Positions 23,311-33,311 of a stretch of 64,000 bases of DNA are shown in pieces (within the stretch, counting starts at the first letter, position 1; each line of letters begins with the position of its first letter). Origin of the DNA: Cryptomeria japonica (Eukaryota > Streptophyta > Pinopsida > Cupressales > Cupressaceae); the NCBI RefSeq assembly GCF_030272615.1, contig NC_081415.1, positions 102,617,796-102,681,795 on the forward strand, in the 5' to 3' direction. The notes beneath the pieces are model-generated. The model saw only the letters and a program-made list of their open reading frames with translations, searched no databases and was not told where the DNA came from. Position numbers and translations under genes: made by a program.

Positions 23311-24373
23311 AGTAGTGATGTCATGGAAATGGGGACAAGGCAACAACAAAGTTCAATGTTAATAAGTTAGTTTCAACCATAAAAACAAAACAAAGAACTA
23401 AAAACCATTCCAAACATATCAAAAGAGATTTCAAAAAGCATGAAAGAAGTTTAACAAAATAAAAGAAAGGAGAAGAGCCTCCCTAAGATGCTTCCATGAT
23501 GCCTTTTGATGCTTCTCCCTTGTTTCTCCCCTCTCCAAGTCCCAAATGAGTGTAGCTCTCAGCTTTTAGCACTAGCCATGGATGCCATATGGAGATTCAA
23601 GATGATTGAATATGATAAGCAAATGCTATGCAAGTGTAGATAGTGATGCTATGAAAAAGCTCTATGCTAATACCAGTATAACAACAATACTCTAATGCTT
23701 TCTCCTTTGCTTGAGGAGAAAGGTTCTATTTATAGAAGAAATGGGGAAATGAAGGGTTAAGATTGAGCAATCTTAACAAGGGTTAGAATTGAAAGATATT
23801 CAATCCATGTGAGACTTTCAACCCAATCCCAGTTTGACAAGTGTCACCATGAGGAGGCTTGAGAGGAGAGATAAGGAGCATTAAATGCTTGAGGAGACAT
23901 GATGGTTACCCTAGTCAAAGAAATAAATGCTTTGAAGAGACACATGGGTTACATGAGGGTTAAGTTAGGGGTCAAAGTCCTTAACTATGGGTGCAAGTGG
24001 AATTAACCATTAATGGTCATGTAAGAGCCATAAGTGGTTTGGAAGACTTAGAGGTTAATTTGTTGAACACATAAAGCATTAATTCCTTTTCAAAGACTTT
24101 GGAGTCTTTGAGAAGTGACTCCAATTTGCTTAGGAATGTGACAATATTTAGGGGATGGATTAGGTTAATTAGGAAGGGTTTAGAAGAATCTAGAAGGGGT
24201 TTAGGCATGCAAGTGGATTTTGTAGGAGAATGCAAGTGGGAGGAATTTTGAGATTTTCAATTAAAATAAAATCATTTATTTCAATTAAATGGTGTAATTT
24301 GCATTTGGGTAAATATTCAAATAAATATTAATTTATTTAAATGAGAAAAAGGAAGACAAAACATTAAATGCTT

Positions 24374-24590
24374 GAAGACTTTAAGGGAAACCATTAAAGG
24401 TTTGAGAAGACTCTAGAAGGAAGCCATTAAATTTGAAGACTTTAAGGGAAACCATTAAACTCTTAAGAAGACTTTAAGGGAAGCCATTAAGTTTGAAGAC
24501 TTTAAGGGAAACCATTAAAGGTTTGAGAAGACTCTAGAAGGAAGCCATTAAGTTTGAAGACTTTAAGGGAAACCATTAAAGGTTTCAAGT
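24374..24590. repeat. Alternating 32/29-bp tandem repeat inside the solo LTR
   Basis: The word GAAGACT recurs with starts near 24374, 24406, 24435, 24467, 24495, 24527 and 24556, at spacings alternating 32 and 28-29. This gives a higher-order unit of about 61 bp in about 3.5 copies. The unit core is GACTTTAAGGGAARCCATTA. Confidence 0.85.
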
Positions 24591-24609
24591 GGGTGAGGAT
24601 AAATAGGAT

Positions 24610-24845
24610 TTTAAATAAATAATTTATTTAAAATAGTTGTGCAACTTGCATTTGTAGGAAAATGCAAGTGGGTGGAGGATAAAGGTGATTTAAATAAATA
24701 ATTTATTTAAAATAGTTGTGCAACTTGCATTTGTAGAAAAATACAAGTGGGTGGAGGATAAAGGTGATTTAAATAAATAATTTATTTAAAATAATTGTGC
24801 AACTTGCATTTGTAGGAAAATGCAAGTGGGTAGAGGATAAAGGTG
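24610..24845. repeat. 79-bp tandem repeat inside the solo LTR
   Basis: Three copies of a unit containing TTGTGCAACTTGCATTTGTA, starting near 24637, 24716 and 24795 with exact 79-bp spacing. A partial fourth copy follows. Confidence 0.88.
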
Positions 24846-25147
24846 ATTTAAATTTATTTAAATGTGAGAGGTGGGATTTTGGGGGATTTAAATAAATATT
24901 AATTTATTTAAATGTGAGAGAATATTTAATTTAATAAATATGATTTATTTATTTAATTAACGGTTTGAATTTGTTAAGTGAATTAAATCAAATAAATTGA
25001 ATAATTTATTTAATTAATAGGAGAAGAGGGTTAAGATGAATTAATTAAATATATTAATTTAATTAATTATTAATTGATGGTTAAATAATCAAATAAATAT
25101 TAAATATTCATTTAATTAAGTGGACATATTTATGTGACTACAAGTAG

Positions 25148-25950
25148 AATTAGATTATTTTTTACTTTAAGATGATTTGGAAACATTTAAATTTAAGTTT
25201 AATTTATTATTAATTTATTATTATTTAAAATAATAAAATCATAAAATCATAAACTACTATTAGTATTTTATATTAATAATGATAAATTATACATACTGTC
25301 AAATAATAAATACATTAATAATTATAGTTATTTTAATTATTATAATTAATTAATCACTATAAAATATTAATATTAATGTGATAATTAAATTATATTCTAT
25401 ACTAAATACTAATTAGATTTATTATAAAATATGGAAACAATCAATTATGCTAATCAATTCTTATCTTATTAGATTTATTAGTTCTAATACAATATGAAAA
25501 CGACAAGTACTTGCCACTACGTGACCCTTGTTTCTATTACTAAGTCTAAAAAAATAAAAAAATATATTACAAATTATTTATTCTTGGTGTAGCAATCTAA
25601 AATATTATTTATTAGAAAAGGCTATCATAGAAGGCATAGAGGAAAATACACTCATCTTTATCACTACATTTCAAAATAGCTAGTCTTAAAAAATACATCA
25701 ATTTATGCGAGGTTTGAATGGAGTTTGAAAGCAATCAAATGGAAAGGGAATAAAGCTAATTGAGGTGACTAAGTTGAGAATAAAGGGATGCTTATATACA
25801 ACAGACTCATCACTATATTCTAGTCTGAATCTTCTCAACATAAATTCCAAGTAGGTATCATATTTGTTACCTATAAAAATATTAAACTTTGAATGCCCCC
25901 CGGGTTATTTCTTTCATTCGCCCTTGTCGCAGCCTTCCTTAATTTCCTAA
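25148..25950. other. AT-rich DNA without recognised features
   Basis: Very AT-rich, with many short TTAATTAA-like words. I see no coding or terminal-repeat structure. It is either old LINE flank or host intergenic sequence. Confidence 0.4.
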
Positions 25951-25959
25951 CTTCTATCG

Positions 25960-27017
25960 CAGGATTCATAACTTTTAGAACTGCTCGATCGGCCGACCAA
26001 CTTAGGAAAGTTTGCATAACGCCACCACCTTTAGGAGGTCAGGCTTGTGCATACTTTTGAAAGGAGTTTGATGGTTATGAAGTTGCTCGATATCCTGACT
26101 CTTCGACACTCCTCGTGTCATGGTGAATGCCCAGCTTTCTCGAGGATTTTAAGGACACTATCTGTTCTAAGGATGTTTGGTGTAATTATGTCAAGTGGTT
26201 TCGGTACCTTGGATGGCAACATGAGTAATGGTAAATATAGGTTTTGCTTGGGCGACGATGAAACTGAATGGGACTGTCAGAATGATAGGAATAACAACTT
26301 CTTGCCATCCCTTCTCGCACCTCGTCAATTGCCACATCATGCATTATTTTCAGGAAACAAATCAAGGCAAGATTTTTGAAGTACCGACATTAATGGTCTT
26401 TAAGCAACACAAATATGAAAAAGGGCAGCAACATCCGTTACTTCCTTTGATGTTGTCATTCTTGCAAAAAATATTAAAGATAGCCCAAGGAGAAAGTTGT
26501 CATCATATTTACATGAATCAGAATGGTCTTGCCTCATGATGATGAACTGCCTTTTCATAATCCAAATTTGAACTGGCCAGAGATAGAGTAGGAGGATATA
26601 GTCCGATAGTTACGATCTTTTGCATGGAAAGCACAAACTGATTTAAGTGAATATAGGAAGAGCATCACCCTATTCGATAAGATTGCAGAACAAGTTGAGA
26701 ATCGTGAACAACATTTGCGAGACAAGCTAGAGGCGAGAAGAAACTTGAATAATTAACTTTGGCAAAATGGTACTCCCAGTTGGAAGAGGTCCTGTATTGC
26801 AGCTCCCAATGTCAACCCAATGCAGTGGCACATTCTTTTGAGCATGTTTGACTTTTTCCAAGCTATTGTTTTTTATTGGAAAGAATTCAAAGATATCTTG
26901 TTGACGCTAGTCGAAGAAGAAGAAAAGGCAGATGAGATCGACAGACGAATTGCGAAGCTGAACCCGGTACCTACAATGGAGCTTGAAGGTCTTGTAGCCG
27001 TACTTGTAGTGAGGTAA
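25960..27017 (+). pseudogene. Decayed coding-like remnant, unidentified
   Basis: This stretch is less AT-rich than its surroundings and has overlapping plus-strand open segments at 26047-26379, 26228-26539 and 26820-27017, with a readable but stop-containing stretch between. A charged helical stretch FDKIAEQVENREQHLRDKLE is visible near 26680-26735, and EEEEKADEIDRRIAKLNPVP near 26915-26970. The charged coiled-coil style and frame switching suggest an old gag-like or host coding fragment. I recognise no family and assign no function. Confidence 0.3.
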
Positions 27018-28558
27018 TTTATATTTTGATGTTTCTCTTTAGGATTCTTGTTTTGAAATGGTCGTGATCAAGACCGTTATCTTTAGAAATTGTTTCTTGG
27101 AAATAGAAAAGACAGGAGGGTTATAGCTATAAATAGGTAGATTAGTTAATTTCAGAGGATCTTTTGGGAAAACTTTGTTTTTCTCATTAGAACACAAAAA
27201 ACTTTATGCATATGGTTGTCTGCTATTTTTAATATAGAGGAGCTACTAGTGGTTTTTCATATATTCATAAGCTTTGAATTATGGTGTGTGGATGCTTTTA
27301 TGTTCTTTGAAATGGATGTCAGTTGGTGAATTTATATTGAAATGTTGGATGATTTGAAATTTCAGTTGTTGTGGAATATTAATTGTAAATGGTGTTTCAT
27401 AGTGGCTTTATTTTAAAATCTAAAAAATTCTAAAAATTGTAGTTAGTATTATGAATGCCTTTACAAAGCTTTCTAGTTAAAATCTCTTTCCTTATTTGCT
27501 TTCCGGTTAAAAGCATATGAGTTGTTTGTTTATTCATTGAAAATCATTAGAAGGTAGCTGCCACCTTGTAAAATATGCAGAGAATCAGTCAATTCATATT
27601 TTGTTAGACTAGTTCAACTGTGGTTACATTTGTCATCTCCGTGGGCATGAGAATATAGAGTTAAGTGACAAATCTGTTAACCAACAATATTCTTTTCACA
27701 ATTTGAAATTGTATAATAATTTCAAGTAGGATTTATATTGTGAAATCTGAAACTATATGGTTTTGCTTATTTTTGAGTAAAAACCAGACTCTATAACTGA
27801 TAGATATTATATGGAAATCTTATCATATGTATAAATACAGATGTATTTATACATGTAATCATGTAACCATTAGATTTTCCATAAAACTCTAGGTAAACTA
27901 GTGAGGCAGAGAAGCAAATTTCATCTTGATCTTTTCCTTAATAGGCTGGTATGAAACAAACAAGAATACATTAGATTGTGATCACATGAAGCATAATAGA
28001 AAATTAGTTTAAATTGTTACAATGACTGCAACTATCAACAAGACTATGATGCAACATGTAGAAAACCATTATTTGCATTGTTGTCTCCATACAAAACTAG
28101 AATCAGTTGAATAAATCTATCACATGAATACAAAAATCATAGAGGAAATCCATTAAGTCTAATTTTTATTTTAATAGTAAATTGAAATAATATCTTGTTA
28201 AACAATTATTTAACATAGAGATAAAAATAATAGACATATGTAGATTCATGTTCATCTGAAAGGATGTTAGATTAAAACTTAAAAATAACCATTGAATGAT
28301 TTTATTTTGAGAATGTATACACATTATTTTATATACTTACAATATACCAAAATGTGATTTTCTAGTGTTTGTGATATACCTTCTCTATTTTATTTTTATA
28401 ATTTAAGTGACTCTTCTAGTGTTTGTAAACTAATGTTTCAAATCCGCATTCTTGTCATGTTGTAAATAGAAATGTTGAAAAGAAAATACATATATGGACA
28501 TAACTTAATCTGTTTTCTTACCTAGGTTATCATTCCTCATAACACATATAGTAATAGA

Positions 28559-28591
<33 letters not shown>

Positions 28592-28660
28592 TAGCATACC
28601 TTCTTTTAATATATTATTATTTTCAAAAGATGATTTGCATAATGTTAATCATCATGAGTG
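27018..28660. other. AT-rich intergenic DNA with a (TG)n(TA)n tract
   Basis: No coding or terminal repeats seen. A compound microsatellite, about eight TG then six TA units, lies at 28559-28591. Confidence 0.45.
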
Positions 28661-28669
28661 TACACATAT

Positions 28670-28910
28670 GCCAATTCATGTATAAGGTTGCATTAGTGAT
28701 GCATTGTAACAACCATGTAGAATGATGAACTATTAGGGATGCATATGAAAAGTCATGTATATGATCGCATTAGTGTTGTGTTGAATAACCATGTAGAATA
28801 GTGATGCATATGAATAATCGTAAGCATGAAGGTATTAGTGTTGCATTAAAATTAACATGTAGGATGATGAATCGGTATAAGATGCATATGAAATACCATG
28901 TAGAAAGAAT
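28670..28910. repeat. Imperfect minisatellite, unit about 65-77 bp
   Basis: GCATTAGTG-type words start near 28690, 28767 and 28832. Each is followed by an ACCATGTAGAATGATGAA-like word and a GATGCATATGAAA-like word. Three diverged copies with unit length 65-77 bp. Confidence 0.7.
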
Positions 28911-29880
28911 TAAGATGTCTCATCTTAGGAGAGGGCATGGACACAAGATCATTGGTATATGTTACATTGTGTGTTGGATAAGCTATGTTTCCAGGAAGGG
29001 GTGTCGAATATGGAACAACATAGAAGGATGGTCCTCTTTTTATAAAAATCCACATTTTAAAATTGTTTTGGCCAAAGCCTAGTTCATTGAAATAGATAAA
29101 TTTCCCAACAAATTTACTTAACATGTTTCTCTATCACATCCTAATAACAGGGCACTGCATTATCGTATAGTAGATGTGCATGTAGATGTATCAAGCAACA
29201 CCATGGTTTCTATCTTGTCATTGTTTCTAGGTAGTTAGTCTCTTTACACAGGTTTGGTAGTTCTTCATGTTAGGAAGAACTATGGGGCATCATAATTGAT
29301 TTGTGGTTGGGAAAAAAAGTACATAGGCTATGTTCTCATCCTCAACTAGTAGATGGCCTTATTCTTAGTGGCGAGCAAGAATGATTGATTTTTGTTAATT
29401 TATATCATTATATTTTGCATTCTACTTTGCATTGATATCATAATAGCATGAAGGCCATCATTATACTCATGACTTATGTATACGTGCTTTCCCAAAACAA
29501 GCACTATAACTCCAATTGTAATTTGTGTTTTCTCATGGAGTTATTGTTATTAGATTATATTTGCTAATATGTTTTTTATTGAGGTAAAATAGGTTTTGAA
29601 GGGGGTCCTAAAATCTTGAACAACAATCAACTGCCTAAAACTAGAAAATAACAGAGCACCGATAACAAAACATCAATAGAAAAACAAATAAAAAATAAGG
29701 TCTAAACACAAACACAACTACTATAACTATTCCAAGATTTTGGTGGCTTCAAGATCATTCTGAATTAGGAAATCATGTAGGTTCATCATCTCTTTTATAA
29801 CTTTTTTCCAATCCTTAATTGGCTTGGAATGGTTCCAAGTTTTGGCTAACGGTCCCTACATCTTTGTAGCATAATTACTT
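28911..29880. other. AT-rich DNA without recognised features
   Basis: I see no supported gene, repeat pair or RNA gene here. Confidence 0.4.
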
Positions 29881-29882
29881 CT

Positions 29883-30863
29883 CTAATCATTCCCTACATC
29901 CTTACCAATAACTTCGCCTTTCATGACATCCCCAACAACACCAATACTAGCCCCAACAGTCTTATCTTTTTTCTCCTTTTCCATAATCTTCAGATCCTTG
30001 ACCTTGTCATTCAGAATCTGAAGGTCATCAAAACTATTTTGAAGGGTAGGTTGGCCGATGCTCGCCATAGTCTCAAGTTGCTTGCAAACATTATTGATAG
30101 TTTCCTCCAACAAACTAATTCTTCTCCCATGATCATTTCTAGTAACACTAATATCCCTGGTTACCTCCTCTAATAAGGACAACATTTTAGATTTGTCTTC
30201 CATACACTTCCCAATGACACCCCAACTATCAACATTATCTAGTTTGTTATGGAGGGTCTGAATATTCTCATTTATTAGCATAATCTCATTAAAGAACCAA
30301 CAAGACAACCTAAGTTGACCACTAGCTCCACTCCTAGAAAGATCCATTACATCCTCGATTTCCTCCATGAAGTTGTGACCTAAAATATCCTCCTCAATGT
30401 GGCTAATATTCTCATTAGCATGAGGAACATCCATATCACTTTGGTTTGCATTCATATCAGGGTTGTCCTCCTCCTTAGTGCTCTATTATTCCCTTAAAAT
30501 TGGATTCCCCTTTTTCCCTCAAACTTTTCTTAGTTTTTTTTGTAGGCCTTATATTCTTGTCTATAAAGTCCTTTTCCTCATTGCCAGTGGATGAACTATG
30601 TGACCACAAAATTATGGGCTTAGCTCTTTTCTTAGATTTACTAGAAGTCGATTTCCCTTCATAATCATCAACATCCCATTCCTCTTCGTCCTCTGAGGCA
30701 ATGTACTTGATGTCAGTGGACATGCCTGAGTAGTAAATTCTTATATATTTATTGTTGTGTTTAGTGTGTTTAGGCTCTTGCTCCGTAGAGATAGTTTTTA
30801 CATGCTCCATAACCAATATAATTAAGACTTCATAGAGAATAGAGAGCCTAGTATTTTTCTTAT
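29883..30863 (-). pseudogene. Unidentified minus-strand gene remnant, downstream half
   Basis: Two open segments, 30475-30816 and 29883-30455, are separated by a frameshift near 30475. The first continues upstream in frame to the insertion point at 30859-30863. It shows an acidic patch (SEDEEEWDVDDYEGK), then a Lys-rich patch (STSSKSKKRAKP). The second is a likely coiled coil (DKSKMLSLLEEVTRDI, RRISLLEETINNVCKQLE) with a Lys/Glu-rich tail. Its upstream half lies at 38724-39484, on the other side of the copy-2 gag-only element. No family recognised; a transposon-encoded protein is more likely than a host gene. Confidence 0.5.
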
Positions 30864-32124
30864 TGTAAAGCGGAAAATCGCAATCGAACCCTAGTTGCTC
30901 TCCCCTCTTCCAACTCCGAGGAGAGAGAAGGGAGGTTGCTAGGGTTGATGGTTTTCACTTGGGAGACTTTACATTCAAAAGAGGGGTTGAAACCCACAAG
31001 ATCCAATCCCACACAATGCAAGATTGGATGCTAAATGCATTTCAAGGGTTAAGGAAGCAAGGCTACCCTGTTTTGTAAAGAATGTTGATAAGAGAATTAA
31101 GCTAGGCATGCATAGAAAGTGAGAAAGATTCACTTATAAACTGAGATAGGGATATAGGATGAAGCTGCGGACTTGGAATTAGCAACAAAATGTCGATACG
31201 GCGCTGTCCTGCAAATTTGAGCGAAAGTTGACGGGACGATGGCGCCCGGCGTGCACACGGTCCTCCGAAAAATCCGTGAAACGAAGGGGGATCTGTTCAT
31301 CTCTGCACAAGGATTCCAGATCTTCAATTTCAGCTGCGTACTTGCAACCTACACACAGAAAAGTGAAGACGATTGGGGGGTTAGGGATTAGGGGTTTGCC
31401 TTTAGGTCAAACCCCGGTTTTGGAATTAACCAAGAAATGAGAAATGCTGTAAATGTAAATGATTGTAATGTAAAACAAGTACTAATACCTTGTTGTAAGG
31501 ATGTTTGTATCCTTATGTGCGAAGGTATAGATGTTGTTGTTTGTAGTATTGTTGTATGTTGTAGTTTGTGATCTCCTCTTCAATGGTTGAATCCTTGTCT
31601 TGAATGTAACACTTAGCCTTGAATGGAGACTTAGAAGGAATGCTTGAATGCTTGAATGCTTGAATGCTTGAATGCTTAAATATCATTTTTTCATATTTTC
31701 ATCCTCTACCCAAAATGAGAGAGAAAATGTAGTTTATATACTTGCCAATTAGGGTTAATAGACTGATTTTCCTGACCTTAGGCCAACCAGGAAAGTTTAT
31801 TTTCCAAATTGAAAACAAAAAGACCCGAAGTCCCAAAGGAGACCGGGCCCAAAATAGGGCCAGGGACTAGGGCGCTGGGCGCCATGGTCCTGGGGGACCA
31901 GGGCGCTGGGCGCCATGGTCCTGGGGGACCAAGGCACTGGGCGCTCTGGTCCCACCTCCCGGGACAGCAGGGTGCAAAGGAGGTTCAGGCCAGGGTGCTT
32001 GAAAATGCAGTTTTTAGTGTCATAAACAGGTTTCGGAGTCTCCATTCAGGTTCTGTGTTGCGTCGCCATCATGAAGACCAAAATGCAGTCGAAATTGCAA
32101 GTGTCGCAATTTTAGGACGCTACA
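30864..32124 (-). repeat. Gag-only element copy 2, 3' LTR
   Basis: Begins TGTAAAGCGG and ends CGCTACA. It holds the hairpin motif (about 31232-31264) and a three-copy GC-rich 31-bp repeat (31863-31955). Confidence 0.95.
31863..31955. repeat. GC-rich 31-bp tandem repeat in the copy-2 LTR
   Basis: Units start near 31863, 31894 and 31925, with core GGGCGCTGGGCGCCATGGTC. The same three units are in the other LTR (38462-38555). Copy 1 has a single unit. Confidence 0.9.
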
Positions 32125-32139
32125 TTTAGCCCCCACTTT
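32125..32139 (-). promoter_or_regulatory. Polypurine tract of gag-only element copy 2
   Basis: Minus strand AAAGTGGGGGCTAAA against the LTR end. The decamer GGGGGCTAAA recurs at 32528-32537, as in copy 1. Confidence 0.8.
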
Positions 32140-32864
32140 AGCGGGAGTATGTATGCTCATACTTCCGGTAAAGTACAAGGAAACAACATTGAAAGACTTT
32201 CACCACGTCAAGGAGGCAAGACACACCAAGCCCCCAGTGGACTAAGGATCTTACGACTTCGATTGACAAAGTAAAAGGGAAGATCACGAGGGAGAACCAT
32301 GACTATCAGTAGTAAGGTTCCCTCACTATGAGTCATGTAAGAAAAATACCAAAAATTTTCAAGGCAAAGCTAAGTTCGCCAAGAAATTTTCAAGTATCGT
32401 AAAGGGATAGACGGGGTGTATGCCCCCCTACGTTAAAGTGATCGCACACGCCTCAATGGGGGTGATTGTTTTAATGTAGTGATACACATAAGAAATGAGA
32501 AAGGAAAGGAGCACGTTATCACAAAGATTTAGCCCCCAAGTGTGAGATAAACCCAAGGATAATAGATACAAAACACAAAGCACGAGGTGACTTCGCTTTC
32601 CTCGGGGTCAGTATGCTGTATGATAATTCATGTACATCATATGTATGTATGCATAATTGTTCTTCATTCCCCAATCAAGGAAGGTCACCTAGAAGAAGGG
32701 AACACATGTGTCTTTTGAGTCAACATGAGAGAGACCAAAAGAGATCTCAATGCTTTGCATCGTCCTCAAGTAGACAACACTAAGGACAACAAATAGAAGA
32801 ATGAGAATAACATATAGAAGAAGTAACAAAAGAGAGGAGGAAAGAATCTGCTATGCTAATGAAA

Positions 32865-33311
32865 CTAGTCTAGCACGTCATCTACCCCCCGATCTTGCTG
32901 ATCAATGTTTCGGGAAGGCAGGGAACACGCTAGAGGAGGAACATCCAACACAGCAGATGGAGCTATCACAAGATCCAAACAAGGGCTATGTTCATGTTCC
33001 AACCCACATTGTTCTTGTCTAGGAGCCAGGATAAGTGCTTTAGAAAATTCGTTAGATAAATGGTTATCAATATCAACAAGTTCATATTCACTATCAGAAG
33101 CAAGAGGAGTAACATGTTCATCATAAATAACATTTTCATCTATATCGTCATCAAGATTTATAAAAATAGGATCTTTAACTCGCACAGGATCAAGACCATC
33201 ATGCATCTTATGTTTAGGAGATTTTGGAGAAAATGGAATAATGCTTGTTGAAGGTGTTTTTGGAGATTGCAAAGTTTGAGAAGCAGCTACTTGAGCTCTA
33301 AGACGACGTTT
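32865..33311 (-). CDS. Conserved 3' extension of the Gag frame beyond a shared TGA
   Basis: This segment is in the same frame as the 992-residue protein, directly downstream of its TGA (33312-33314), and remains open for about 149 codons to 32865. The 135 residues from the first Met are about 92% identical to those of copy 1 (2058-2465), with no indel or stop. It is acidic (NLDDDIDENVI, SDSEYELVD) and has no enzyme motif. It could be reached by stop readthrough, or be a formerly fused C-terminus now untranslated. Confidence 0.5.
   Translation of the reverse strand, partial: KRRLRAQVAASQTLQSPKTPSTSIIPFSPKSPKHKMHDGLDPVRVKDPIFINLDDDIDENVIYDEHVTPLASDSEYELVDIDNHLSNEFSKALILAPRQEQCGLEHEHSPCLDLVIAPSAVLDVPPLACSLPSRNIDQQDRGVDDVLD

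Larger units (their letters stand above)
23316..25142 (-). repeat. Solo LTR (1827 bp), TSD AGTAG
   Basis: Begins TGATGTCATGG and ends GACTACA on the plus strand. It is flanked by AGTAG at 23311-23315 and 25143-25147. No internal region or second LTR is present, so it is a solo LTR. It shares its layout with the solo LTR at 43341-44820: a TCTATTTATA stretch, GGGTTAGGATTGAAAG-like words, GGAAAATGCAAGTGGG, and a long TTTAATTAAATAAA-rich distal part. Minus orientation is inferred from similarity in layout to the LTRs of the Tat element. Two internal tandem arrays are listed separately. Confidence 0.88.

Noticed and set aside
24374-24845. Possible CRISPR-like array because of regularly spaced repeats
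   Set aside because: The units are contiguous tandem repeats inside an LTR with no unique spacers, in a plant genome.
28801-29124. Overlapping 90-codon frames on both strands
   Set aside because: They coincide with the minisatellite and its edge and have no domain or codon signal.
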